Assembly (NCBI RefSeq): GCF_015687155.1
Contig: NZ_JADPQF010000001.1
Span: 372,001-436,000, forward strand
Length of the DNA: 64,000 bases
Direction of reading: 5' to 3'
Source: Aliikangiella sp. G2MR2-5
Lineage (GTDB): Bacteria > Pseudomonadota > Gammaproteobacteria > Enterobacterales > Kangiellaceae
Shown here: positions 17,976 to 27,210 of the stretch, piece after piece
Numbering within the stretch: position 1 is the first letter of the stretch
Layout: each line of letters opens with the position of its first letter
Made by a program: the position numbers and the translations under genes
Notes under the pieces: model-generated
What the model saw: the letters and a program-made list of their open reading frames with translations, nothing else
Told to the model about the DNA's origin: nothing
The model's database searches: none

Positions 17976-18407
17976 TTGAGTAAAATTGAAATTTTTACCG
18001 ATGGAGCGTGTCGTGGTAACCCCGGGCCTGGCGGATGGGGGGCCTTACTTAGAGCAGGCAAGCACCAGAAAGAAATATATGGTGGAGAAAAGGAAACTAC
18101 CAACAATCGTATGGAACTCACTGCGGCCATTAAGGCACTACAACAAATTAAAAATCCGAGCCAGGTGGTATTAACTACTGATTCACAATATGTGAGAAAG
18201 GGGATTACTGAGTGGTTAACCGGGTGGAAAGCAAAGGGCTGGAAAAACTCGCAAAGAAAACCGGTAAAGAATGCCGACTTATGGAAGTTGCTTGATGAAC
18301 AGAATGAACGCCATCAGGTTACCTGGAAATGGGTGAAAGGTCACAGCGGACATACTGAAAATGAGATTGCCGATCAATTGGCTAATAGAGGTATCGATGA
18401 GCTGTAA
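17976..18407 (+). CDS. rnhA: Ribonuclease HI
   Basis: Degrades the RNA strand of RNA-DNA hybrids. 143 aa. The four catalytic acids are in place: Asp in [17 protein letters not shown], Glu in [12 protein letters not shown], Asp in [15 protein letters not shown] and the final Asp in [12 protein letters not shown]; the flexible-loop His is in [11 protein letters not shown]. The start codon is TTG at 17976, which gives the correct N-terminus ([10 protein letters not shown]). It is co-directional with dnaQ 66 bases downstream; in E. coli these genes are divergent. Confidence 0.95.
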   Translation: MSKIEIFTDGACRGNPGPGGWGALLRAGKHQKEIYGGEKETTNNRMELTAAIKALQQIKNPSQVVLTTDSQYVRKGITEWLTGWKAKGWKNSQRKPVKNADLWKLLDEQNERHQVTWKWVKGHSGHTENEIADQLANRGIDEL

Positions 18408-18473
18408 TTTGCTCATGCCAGTTAAGTAAATAATGTTAATCAAAAGCAAATAGTCAAGAAGTAGACAGTAAAG

Positions 18474-19181
18474 ATGAGACAGGTTGTACTAGATACAGAA
18501 ACTACGGGTCTTGAACCCACCCGGGGACATAGAATCATTGAAATTGGTTGTGTCGAGCTGGTTAATCGGCGACTTACCGGAAATCATTTTCATGTCTATA
18601 TTAATCCTGGACGAGAAATTGATGATGGTGCGATAGAAGTTCATGGAATTACCAATGAGTTTCTCGCAGACAAACCATTTTTCGAAGATATTGCCGAAGA
18701 ATTTATGCAGTACGTAAAAGGCGCTGAGCTGGTAATCCATAATGCACCCTTTGATGTCGGCTTCCTGAATCATGAGCTTGGTTTATTAAATAACTCACTA
18801 GGTAAGCTCGAGGAACACTGTACAGTACTAGATACATTAGTACTAGCTCGTCAAATGCATCCTGGACAAAAAAATAGTTTGGATGCGCTTTGTAAAAGAT
18901 ACGGTATTGATAACTCACATCGTGAATTGCATGGCGCTTTACTCGACTCTGAGATTTTGGCGGATGTATATCTTCAAATGACAGGTGGTCAGACTGACTT
19001 GAGTTTAATTCAGAAGCAGGACTACTATAGTGCGCCAAAAGATGATGGTGGAATTCGTCGTTTATCGAAGAATCGTCAAGCATTTAAAGTCTTGACTGCA
19101 AGCTCAGAAGAGGAAGCTGCTCACCGAGAATTCCTGGAAAAAATGAAAAAAACATGCGGGGATAAGCTAATCTGGCAATAA
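18474..19181 (+). CDS. dnaQ: DNA polymerase III epsilon subunit, 3'-5' proofreading exonuclease
   Basis: DEDDh exonuclease that proofreads for the replicative polymerase. Exo I is VLDTETTGLEPTRGHRIIEIG, Exo II includes VIHNAPFDVGFLNHEL, and Exo III is HRELHGALLDSEILADVY with the active-site His and Asp. The C-terminal tail (about residues 185-235) is the flexible segment that binds the alpha subunit. 235 aa, near the usual length. It follows rnhA, closing the conserved mltD-gloB-yafS-rnhA-dnaQ block. Confidence 0.95.
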   Translation: MRQVVLDTETTGLEPTRGHRIIEIGCVELVNRRLTGNHFHVYINPGREIDDGAIEVHGITNEFLADKPFFEDIAEEFMQYVKGAELVIHNAPFDVGFLNHELGLLNNSLGKLEEHCTVLDTLVLARQMHPGQKNSLDALCKRYGIDNSHRELHGALLDSEILADVYLQMTGGQTDLSLIQKQDYYSAPKDDGGIRRLSKNRQAFKVLTASSEEEAAHREFLEKMKKTCGDKLIWQ

Positions 19182-19206
19182 CAAAATTAATAAAAATATT
19201 TTATCT

Positions 19207-20592
19207 ATGACGGACTTTTGTAAATATCACCCTAAGGAATATGCCCATTGGTATTGTCGAACCTGTAATGTGAAATTTTGCAATACATGTGCACCACACC
19301 CAGAAAATGAGTACTTGCCTAAATGTGTACTATGTCGTCGCAGCCTTCAGTCATTAAGTATTGCAGAAAAAATCCCTCCTTTTTGGCGGAGGCTTGGCCA
19401 TTTACTTCAATTGCCATTTGCTGTTAGTCAATTAAGTTTTATTTTTATTTTTGCATTTGTGTTTTCTCTTTTACCTACTGGCAAAATTGGAGCAATTCTT
19501 TTTTTACTCTCGCTTATCCCCGTTATCGAGTATCTGTTTAGCAACATGGAGTTGGTTGCCAGTGGCGATAAATTGAATGTTAAATTGTCAGCTTTTCTTA
19601 AGTTTAAAAACAAAAGCATGTTTTTGAAGTTGCTTTTTGCCTATGTTTTTATCGTGTTGCTGGTGGCTAAGTTGAGCAGCTCTTTACCACTAATTGCCTT
19701 TGCGCTTGCAGCATTTTTCGCTTTGGGGTTTCCCGCCGCATGTATCATTCTGATGATGGAAAAATCGATTAAGGAAATGTTGAACCCCGTCAAGATAATT
19801 TACATAATACGTTGCTTTGGTAGTGCCTATTTTGTGCTCTATGGAGCTATAGGCTTAGCTACATACCTGTCCGTCGTGTCGTTTGAATTAGCACTAGATT
19901 CGGGAGGCTTTTTAAAGGCGCTGATATTAAATTTATTAATTCTCTATCTGGTTTTATCAGTATTTCTGATGGCTGGCTACCTGGTTTATCAATATCATAA
20001 AGAGCTGAACTTTACGATTAATCGTCGCAGTATCAGAGAACAGATTCCATATGCAAGAACTAACGCAATGGCTGAGGTTGACATCATGTTGCAGGAGGGA
20101 AGATTTGAAGACGCGAGAAAAATATTATTAGCAAAAATTTCTGATAATCCGCTTGACTATAAGGCAAGTGAAAAACTAATTTTGCTTTATGCTGTGGAAG
20201 AAAAGAATTCTTTTTTGAAAAAAATTGCAGATAAATATTTTCTTAATTTAATTCAGCATAATAAGTCTCGTCATGCCGCAGACTTTTTTCATAAACTAAA
20301 GGCCAGACATCTAGAATACCATATAGAATCGATTGATGTTCTAACCGCAATTACTCAGGAAATGAAAAACAAAAAACAGTTCTTGACGGCCTGTGAAGCG
20401 ATAGAAAGTTATATTGATGAAAAACCATATGTCCCTGGTTGGGAAAGGCTCTATCAAGTTTACGCTGAGTTGCTGAATGAGTTTGCGAATAAAGGTGATA
20501 AAGCAAAAGTTATTCTCGCGACTATTGTTGAACGAGGAGGGGAACAAGAGGCTATTGACAGGGCTCAGACTTACTTAGACACAATACCGTGA
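19207..20592 (+). CDS. Membrane protein with N-terminal B-box-like zinc finger and C-terminal TPR-like helices
   Basis: 461 aa. The first ~45 residues are a Cys/His finger (CKYHPKEYAHWYCRTC, then KFCNTCAPHP and CVLCRR), like the B-box zinc fingers found in some bacterial membrane proteins. Five or six hydrophobic segments follow between about residues 70 and 265. The remaining ~190 residues, starting at MAEVDIMLQEGRFEDARKIL, look like TPR helices. The function is unknown. It resembles the convergent neighbour 20622-21179 in carrying short helical repeats, so the two may be related in function. It starts 25 bases after dnaQ and may be co-transcribed with it. Confidence 0.7.
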   Translation: MTDFCKYHPKEYAHWYCRTCNVKFCNTCAPHPENEYLPKCVLCRRSLQSLSIAEKIPPFWRRLGHLLQLPFAVSQLSFIFIFAFVFSLLPTGKIGAILFLLSLIPVIEYLFSNMELVASGDKLNVKLSAFLKFKNKSMFLKLLFAYVFIVLLVAKLSSSLPLIAFALAAFFALGFPAACIILMMEKSIKEMLNPVKIIYIIRCFGSAYFVLYGAIGLATYLSVVSFELALDSGGFLKALILNLLILYLVLSVFLMAGYLVYQYHKELNFTINRRSIREQIPYARTNAMAEVDIMLQEGRFEDARKILLAKISDNPLDYKASEKLILLYAVEEKNSFLKKIADKYFLNLIQHNKSRHAADFFHKLKARHLEYHIESIDVLTAITQEMKNKKQFLTACEAIESYIDEKPYVPGWERLYQVYAELLNEFANKGDKAKVILATIVERGGEQEAIDRAQTYLDTIP

Positions 20593-20621
20593 GTTCTGGT
20601 CATACCTATGACTGTCGAAAG

Positions 20622-21179
20622 TTACTTTCTTATCAAGTTTTCAACAAGTTTCCGCTGGTTGATTGCCCAACGACCAGCACTGCTTTCTGCATAGTAAGTC
20701 ATCATGTATTTAAGCTCCTGTTTAGCTTCGATCAGGTGACTATTTTCAATAAGTCGTTCACAGTAAAGCATAAGTAAATTTGGAGTATCCTGGTGATTAG
20801 GATGTTGACTCTTAATAATTGAATGAATTTTTTCCAGCTCTTTTTTAAATCGCTTGAAAGGTAGTTGAATCATTAAATTACCTAAAATGGTAAAGTCGTC
20901 GGTCGGCAAAGGGCGCTTGGCAGAGAGAAAATCAATGTATGCCTGCTCAAGTAATTGCCTGCATTCTGGTTGCTTGCTCTTAAGTCTGAAGATACGCTTG
21001 GAAATACGCTCGAAGCCGTCACTATGTGGACGTTTTTTCTCAATTGGGTAAATGCGTTTGATTAGCTGGATATCTCCAGGGTGCTCTTCGAGTAGTTGAT
21101 AATAAAGAGCAAGGGCTTTATCGAAATCTAGTTCTCTAATGAACGATAAAGCCTTGTCGAGAGTTTCTGTGTAATTCAT
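20622..21179 (-). CDS. TPR-like cytoplasmic protein
   Basis: 185 aa, with no signal peptide or membrane segment. The N-terminus is a TPR-like helical pair (LDKALSFIRELDFDKALALY followed by QLLEEHPGDIQL). The rest is helical, ending in IEAKQELKYMMTYYAESSAG. It is convergent with the zinc-finger membrane protein and lies 20 bases downstream of the DUF1501 gene on the same strand, so it may be the last gene of that operon. No enzymatic motif is visible. Function unknown. Confidence 0.65.
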   Translation of the reverse strand: MNYTETLDKALSFIRELDFDKALALYYQLLEEHPGDIQLIKRIYPIEKKRPHSDGFERISKRIFRLKSKQPECRQLLEQAYIDFLSAKRPLPTDDFTILGNLMIQLPFKRFKKELEKIHSIIKSQHPNHQDTPNLLMLYCERLIENSHLIEAKQELKYMMTYYAESSAGRWAINQRKLVENLIRK

Positions 21180-21199
21180 TTTATCGGAAGCTAATTAAA

Positions 21200-22834
21200 C
21201 TAGCCTCCGATAGTACCATTAACGATAGGTTCAAAGGCAGTCAAACTGTCTCTTAAACCTGAACTTCCCAAGCCGTGATTAGGGAAAAAGCTTTCAAACT
21301 GGTTTTGTTCACCATGAAGCGCCATATAATTGAGTATCACAGTTTCAACCAGCAAATTAGGGTTGTTAGCTGCGGGTGAACTTGCAGTCTCTGTTGAGCC
21401 ATCGGTTCGCATATAGCCTATTTGTTGATGTATTGCCTGTTCATCTGGCGTGCCGCCAATGAGCTGGGCTCTGCCATCGGGGTTGTAAACCATAAAGAAA
21501 GAGGCTGCGGTTGAAGAGTTGTCGCTCTGCCACATAAACTTGCCCCGACCTTCTTCGCTGTTATCAACCACACCATTGCTGCTCACTGAACCATCGCTAA
21601 AAACGTACATCATCAGCGGCTTTCCGAGTCGCTTGGCGTATTCAAGACAGGCTCCCATGCAGCGACCTGCTCTAAAATCTCGAACTTCTCCTGTTGAGCG
21701 GCCTTGTCCATGATAGTCATATCCTCCCATGGTGATAGTTCCAGCGCCTGCATAGCCGTTAAGTACCATTTTCATTACTGAAGCGGTTTTTCTGAACTCA
21801 GAATCTGAATCAAATTCTTCCTGAGTGAAGATTCCGCTCGGTCCAACTATGTCAGGGTCGATTGAAGGGTCAAGTGATGTCGGGTCGCCAAAACGATCGG
21901 CAAGATCGGCACTCTTGACGTAACCGCAGCTGACTGGTTTACCGATCGTGTGTGCCTGAGCCGGGTCAGCTGGATAAAGAGGACCATAGCCCATTTGGTT
22001 GAGCTTGTGATTCGAGATTTTTGCCATTGATTCCATTACATGAACCGCATCCTGTTGACTCAATAGTCCAACCAGGTCACCAACATCCACTAGACCGGTT
22101 ACATCACTCGGTCGATCAACTTTGGTTGGTCGGTAAGTTAAATCAATCATTGAAGCTGGCGACATGGAGTTACCGCCCGAGTCGCTATTCTGCGAACCAA
22201 TTAAGGGGAGTAACTCTCCGTAGACTAAACCCGAATTGCTGGTAGCATAGTGGTTGAGCCCATACATAGGGTTATGCGGATTGTTGCCAGTATCATTATC
22301 CGAGCGAGCGGGAATAACTGCTCCATTGGTATTGGCTGCAGTTTCTGCTGTACTTTTATCTTGTATTCCTCGCAAGAAAGCACTGTCACTGTGAAATGCC
22401 AGGCCGTAATCTGTGTTGATAAAATCTGAAAGTCCCGTTTGTGGGTTAACGACTGAGGGAACCATGTCTCCGGGCAACCCCTGTCTTGCGTAACCGGCAG
22501 AAGAGATAAAGTCAAGCTGTCCGCCACGACCACCAACTAGCACATTGGAGCCCGCAACATTGGCGCCACCAGCAAGGTCAAAACAGATGAAAGGGATTTT
22601 ATCTGCTCCAGCTACGTCCAGGCCACAAGCCACTTTCATATTCTCTAACTCGGTAGAAAGCGCCGCGTGGGCATTTCCAGTGCCGGTCAGTATTGATAAT
22701 AAAGATGGACCTAAGATAGTCCCTGTTCCCGCGAGAAATCCTTGGCCGATAAAGTCTCTTCGAGTAACTGGGCGCTTGTGATTATTATGCAACAATGGTG
22801 CATTAAGTAGTTGTTCTTTTGTCAGCTTCTTCAT
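21200..22834 (-). CDS. Tat-exported DUF1501-like protein
   Basis: 544 aa. It has a twin-arginine signal: VTRRDFIGQGFLAGTG followed by a hydrophobic stretch and GNAHA. This shows export in folded form, often with a cofactor. The body matches the DUF1501/sulfatase-like family of secreted proteins with an alkaline-phosphatase-like fold (FICFDLAGGANVAGSNVL, MVLNGYAGAGTITMGGYDYH, MMYVFSDGSVSSNGV). It lies 22 bases downstream of the haem-containing LamG lipoprotein. DUF1501 proteins often sit next to large haem-motif proteins, but their role is not known. Confidence 0.75.
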   Translation of the reverse strand: MKKLTKEQLLNAPLLHNNHKRPVTRRDFIGQGFLAGTGTILGPSLLSILTGTGNAHAALSTELENMKVACGLDVAGADKIPFICFDLAGGANVAGSNVLVGGRGGQLDFISSAGYARQGLPGDMVPSVVNPQTGLSDFINTDYGLAFHSDSAFLRGIQDKSTAETAANTNGAVIPARSDNDTGNNPHNPMYGLNHYATSNSGLVYGELLPLIGSQNSDSGGNSMSPASMIDLTYRPTKVDRPSDVTGLVDVGDLVGLLSQQDAVHVMESMAKISNHKLNQMGYGPLYPADPAQAHTIGKPVSCGYVKSADLADRFGDPTSLDPSIDPDIVGPSGIFTQEEFDSDSEFRKTASVMKMVLNGYAGAGTITMGGYDYHGQGRSTGEVRDFRAGRCMGACLEYAKRLGKPLMMYVFSDGSVSSNGVVDNSEEGRGKFMWQSDNSSTAASFFMVYNPDGRAQLIGGTPDEQAIHQQIGYMRTDGSTETASSPAANNPNLLVETVILNYMALHGEQNQFESFFPNHGLGSSGLRDSLTAFEPIVNGTIGG

Positions 22835-22856
22835 CTTACTTGCTCCATTATTACCA

Positions 22857-25364
22857 CTATTGTACTAACACGGCTGCATTGCCGGTTGCCGCTGCACAAA
22901 CCGCTTTGGACACAGTTTCAGTGCGGTCTGCTGCGCAACTTCCACCACAAGCCGTTAGGTTATCAATCAGAGTGTTTAGTTCAGTTCTGATATCTGCATC
23001 GGTTGGTTGCACAGACAGGTTTGTACCAACTGCATTTAAAATCAGAGGATCTAGCAGCAGGTTTCTTTCCGCCTGAGTATCAAATGCCTGACTGGCCGGT
23101 AACCCAAAGTCGAAACCGGGAAAATAACTGGCTCTTGCACTAGTATCTTCAATTAGAACATTACAATACTCTATGGCAAGCTGTGTTATTCCCATCTGAT
23201 GTGCACTGCTGAAAAAGTCGATATCAGTCAAAGTCGGCAGTTGTTGTTTGACTCTCTCGTAAGTTTGAGCAACATCAGTTTGTGCCATACTAATGCCGGT
23301 AATTTTCGATAGTGTCGCATGTATTTCATAGAAGTCTCTTACCCCAAACTCAGGACGTGCCGGTAAGTCGACAGGTGTAGAAGGGGAAGGAGGGGGTGGT
23401 TCCACAAACGGATTTTCTGCTCCGTTGATTTTTTCAAAAGTTAAGAAAAACTCGTCGGATGTCGTACCTTTTTCCAAAGCGATTATCGTTCCTAACCTTG
23501 ATATAGCTTGACCCAGTTTTGGTGTGTACTCAGAGCTGTTAAGAACCAAAGATAAATTTTTGTAGGCTTGACCGTTCTTCACTTCTTTCCCGTTGACCGC
23601 AATTCTGATTTTTTCCATATCAATATTATCGGGAATAGATTGGTCATTCAGGTTGAGGAAAAAGGGTTTATCGAACAAATAACCATAGCTATCCCATTGG
23701 CTAACTTCGAAAACCACGTATGACTCTTCCATGTCGATTAGGTGAGAAATACTAAACAACATAAAGAATTTTTCGCCAACACCAACATCGAAATTCTGTG
23801 TTACCTGCTCCATTGACAAGGCTCTATTATGTATTGCAACCATGCGATAGGTACCTTGCCACAGGCGTGAATTTGATGCTTCCTGTCCTAATACAAAAGC
23901 ATAGGTATCATTCCAGTCATTCAGGTTGCCGCCTGACTCTACCTGCTCTTCGGCAACTAGCTCTCCATTAACATAGAGTTTTCTGCCTTCTGTAGGTGAG
24001 AAAGTCGCAACTACATGCTGTAGTGCGGTTTGAACGATTTCATCGTTATCAGCCGTAGACAAAGATGGTTCACCATTTCCATCTGTTTCGCTACTTCGAT
24101 TGAGAAATTCATAATTGTACATGGTTTGACCCAGAGTGAAGTTACGTTCACTGGTACTTGCAGAATAACCTACAATTACCGCCGGACCTTCCTGGGTAAC
24201 ATTGGCTGGTGCAACCCAGGCTTCAATCGAATATTCGCCAGTGGATTTTATTAGATCATGTAGCTTTTTACTTGAGCTGGTCGAGCCTTGTGCTTTTCCA
24301 TCGATGATCTGGATACCCCAACCACCGACCCAGTTATATTGGCCTTGCAAGTTAAGGTTGATGGCAGGCTCAACACCACTGGTATCGAAAGCAGTGTTTC
24401 CTAGACCTGTTTTAAAATTCCACATAGCGATAACATGAGAATCAAACCTTCCGCCGCCACTGGCAACAATACCGTCTGTTAAAAATAGAGATTTACTGAT
24501 CAATAGATTCGGGTCTATTTCAGTCAAGGGGATTTGGCTTGAAAAGGCGTCTATTGCTGCCTGCATTTCATTGGCGTTACTTTCACAGTCGCTCCAGCAG
24601 TTATGAAACTCACTTCTCAGGCGTTGGACGAATCGCGAATTTGCAGCTGTATCGAGATCGATTCTGGCTTTGGCCGCGGCATATGCAGAATCAATACCTT
24701 CGTTGGGATTTGTGTTGCGATCACCATTGGCGAAGAATGGTGAAATTGGATTTGGTGAGCTTTCATCGTGGCAACCGGAACAATATTGATCAAGTAATGG
24801 GTAAACTGTTGTTGCAAATAGTGCTGGAGACTCCGGGAATGAGCGAGTTGCTCCCGGATCTCTGATTGGCGGGGCGGTAAACTCTATCTGAGTGCTCGCA
24901 CCACTGGCGCCGCCTGCCCAGGCAGTAATATAGCTGGTGATGGTATCTGCACAGGCCGAGTCACTACTCAGCCAGCAATTGTGGCCACCTGCAACCTTAG
25001 TTACCATCCTAGACTCACTTGGTCTGTCAAGGTCTACAATTGTATTTGCCTCAGCATAGGCAATATTGACGTCTCCCAGGTGAACAAATTCCGGTGATTG
25101 ACCATTTCCGTGGCACTCTCCACATCGGTTTTGTGCAGACAAGTTGTCCCACACATTTAGTTTAAATGCCTGGACGTCATCTGTAGCAGGCGGTGGACCT
25201 GAATAGTTAGAGGAGGGCTCGTCAATAACCAGTGGGTTATCTTCTACCTCGGCACCTCCTCCAGAACATGCTGAAATCAGAACAGCTGAAGCGCTTAATA
25301 GTCCTGCTCGAATAGCTACTTTATAGCTTGCCGGAAGAATAGTGATTTTTTCCATTAATCGCAT
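22857..25364 (-). CDS. LamG-domain lipoprotein with two CxxCH haem-binding motifs
   Basis: About 835 aa. The start is ATG 25364, because GGGAGAA lies at the right distance upstream and it avoids overlap with the preceding gene. A lipobox (VLISAC) gives an outer-membrane lipoprotein. CGECH near residue 81 and CSGCH near residue 193 sit in repeated cytochrome-c-like modules; each module is followed by HNCW with a second Cys pair. A LamG/concanavalin-like domain follows (GEYSIEAWVAPANVT, HVVATFSPTEGRKLYVNGEL). The C-terminal third is of unknown type. It belongs to the operon with the monohaem protein upstream and the DUF1501 protein downstream. Confidence 0.75.
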   Translation of the reverse strand: MRLMEKITILPASYKVAIRAGLLSASAVLISACSGGGAEVEDNPLVIDEPSSNYSGPPPATDDVQAFKLNVWDNLSAQNRCGECHGNGQSPEFVHLGDVNIAYAEANTIVDLDRPSESRMVTKVAGGHNCWLSSDSACADTITSYITAWAGGASGASTQIEFTAPPIRDPGATRSFPESPALFATTVYPLLDQYCSGCHDESSPNPISPFFANGDRNTNPNEGIDSAYAAAKARIDLDTAANSRFVQRLRSEFHNCWSDCESNANEMQAAIDAFSSQIPLTEIDPNLLISKSLFLTDGIVASGGGRFDSHVIAMWNFKTGLGNTAFDTSGVEPAINLNLQGQYNWVGGWGIQIIDGKAQGSTSSSKKLHDLIKSTGEYSIEAWVAPANVTQEGPAVIVGYSASTSERNFTLGQTMYNYEFLNRSSETDGNGEPSLSTADNDEIVQTALQHVVATFSPTEGRKLYVNGELVAEEQVESGGNLNDWNDTYAFVLGQEASNSRLWQGTYRMVAIHNRALSMEQVTQNFDVGVGEKFFMLFSISHLIDMEESYVVFEVSQWDSYGYLFDKPFFLNLNDQSIPDNIDMEKIRIAVNGKEVKNGQAYKNLSLVLNSSEYTPKLGQAISRLGTIIALEKGTTSDEFFLTFEKINGAENPFVEPPPPSPSTPVDLPARPEFGVRDFYEIHATLSKITGISMAQTDVAQTYERVKQQLPTLTDIDFFSSAHQMGITQLAIEYCNVLIEDTSARASYFPGFDFGLPASQAFDTQAERNLLLDPLILNAVGTNLSVQPTDADIRTELNTLIDNLTACGGSCAADRTETVSKAVCAAATGNAAVLVQ

Positions 25365-25366
25365 TG

Positions 25367-26620
25367 CTATTCTCCCATACAATAAACGGCTGATTCAGCA
25401 AAGGTTCGCTTGAGCTGATATCCGTTAGTTTTTAATGAATTGACCATTGATTCAATTTGCGCTCTGTCGCTACTATCGACGGGCCGTCTCAGACAAACAT
25501 TCTCAAACACTTTTTTCACCTGGCATTGAGCAAACTTATCACTGTGCGCCAGTTCCTGGCCCATGGATTTGGCGCCGCTGCCGCTGCCTGGAAGACTAGA
25601 ATCCCACCCTATGAGCTGGTTAGGGCCCTTACGCCAATAGTTTATCCAGTCGTCATTTTCAGTAATGAAACCGGGTGGAAAGTTGAACTTGTTATTGTGA
25701 TATTTTGAGACGACACGCGTACCTGTTTCTGGATCTGTTACTCCGGCACTATTGTATGTCAGGCGCCCACTCTCTCCTTCGGGATCGGCCTCAATGTCAT
25801 AGTCATAATCATAGTAGGCAAAAGACTGGATCATAGGATCCATGCCTGCGTGACAGCCATAACAGGAGTTCATAAAGATACGACTGTCACCACCGGGACT
25901 GCGAGAAACATCCTGACGAATTCTGTCAGCAGCACGTTCGATATCTTTAAGTGGCTCCAGATCATCACACATATGGTTGATCAGGGTAAATCGAAACAAA
26001 GCTCTATTGGTTCCATCGATTAAGAAAGCTTTTGCTGATGCCCTACTGGTAAGGATTCCCGCTGTGGCAGCTGTTTCCAAACCGGTTACGCTAGATTGTG
26101 CCGCTTGGGCTAATGTTGTACTAAGAGGCAGGGCCTGCATTTCAATTTGTTCATAGTGCGCATTACTATTATTAGAGTATGCTGGAAGCCCCATTCCTGA
26201 CTGGCCCGTATAAATGATATCGCCATACAGCATTTGGCGAATATCGATATCATCTCGAATCATCCCAATTACAGTAGCAGAATAGTCATTAAGTGGAGCA
26301 AACACCGTTTGTGACTCATTGGTCCAGGGGGTTACCCAGTTTTTCAAGGTTACTGTATAAAACCTGTCATTATCCATTGCGGTATACGCAGCGCCGACAG
26401 GATCGCTGGCATTGATAGACGCTTCCATTTGATCAAGAACAGCTTCTGTTGGTGGAATACCCGCGAGCCGGTCGTGGATTCGTTTTGCTTGTTCTCTTGC
26501 TCCAGCCTGAACTGTCGAAGTCATAGAGGATAAGCCGATCGCAAACGCGACCGTGGCTGCGAGCGATTTTTTAACGAGAAATTTTTTTCTCTGCTCAATA
26601 TGGAGGTTATTCAATTTCAT
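25367..26620 (-). CDS. Exported protein with one CxxCH haem motif
   Basis: 417 aa with a signal peptide (AATVAFAIGLSSMTSTVQAG). The central part carries the CYGCH motif near residue 254, in SCYGCHAGMDPMIQSFAY, expected to bind one c-type haem. Other cysteines are CDDLE, FAQCQ, ENVC and the C-terminal YCMGE. I do not recognise a named enzyme family; the layout recalls cytochrome-like proteins encoded beside DUF1501 genes. It is the first gene of the minus-strand unit, divergent from the PD40 haem lipoprotein. Its stop is two bases upstream of the next gene's start. Confidence 0.68.
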   Translation of the reverse strand: MKLNNLHIEQRKKFLVKKSLAATVAFAIGLSSMTSTVQAGAREQAKRIHDRLAGIPPTEAVLDQMEASINASDPVGAAYTAMDNDRFYTVTLKNWVTPWTNESQTVFAPLNDYSATVIGMIRDDIDIRQMLYGDIIYTGQSGMGLPAYSNNSNAHYEQIEMQALPLSTTLAQAAQSSVTGLETAATAGILTSRASAKAFLIDGTNRALFRFTLINHMCDDLEPLKDIERAADRIRQDVSRSPGGDSRIFMNSCYGCHAGMDPMIQSFAYYDYDYDIEADPEGESGRLTYNSAGVTDPETGTRVVSKYHNNKFNFPPGFITENDDWINYWRKGPNQLIGWDSSLPGSGSGAKSMGQELAHSDKFAQCQVKKVFENVCLRRPVDSSDRAQIESMVNSLKTNGYQLKRTFAESAVYCMGE

Positions 26621-27210
26621 GCTCTTGATCCTGTGAACTTCGTTATAAATGAACTAATTAAATCCGAAGTTTTCTAATAAAGGCCTTGTGTTATTATTGT
26701 TTGTTGTTCTCGTCATGAGATGTCTGTTGATGCTAATATATCCTTATTGAGTGATAATCTATTTCTACGGCCAACACTATAAAGAGGCTAGCATAGCTAA
26801 ATTTCTCCAAGTTTTTCGTGATTACTTGCACAGAAATCAATAATGAAGAAGTGCATAATACCGTCCAATAGAGAAAAGAAACCGTTTAGCCAGTTTTACA
26901 AGATGAACTATGCAAACTGTTAATTCAATTAACGAATTAGTCTGCATTTTCGGTATGATTCTTTTCAGCCAGGGCCAAACATTAAAGTACCGACGGTATA
27001 AAAATTGATTTGGCTATTGCACTAAAAATCAAATGGCTATTGATGTTAACTCATAAACTTGTATCGAGTTGCGCTAAATTGAAGTGTTTAGTAACTTTGA
27101 TATAAGGCCAGCTTTTTTTATTTATTTTGTGCGAAGAAATTTTTGAAAAGTTAAAGTCATTTGTATTTAGGTAATTCAGATTAACCACATAATTTTCGTA
27201 GGGCACAGGA
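26621..27210. promoter_or_regulatory. Long divergent intergenic region of the haem-protein cluster
   Basis: 590 bases, AT-rich, without a plausible gene on either strand. It must hold the promoters of both divergent units. For the plus strand, TTGAAG (27079-27084), a 16-base spacer and TATAAG (27101-27106) make a reasonable promoter, leaving a leader of about 100 bases before the ATG. The minus-strand promoter is not obvious. The length suggests regulator binding sites, but I cannot name one. Confidence 0.45.
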
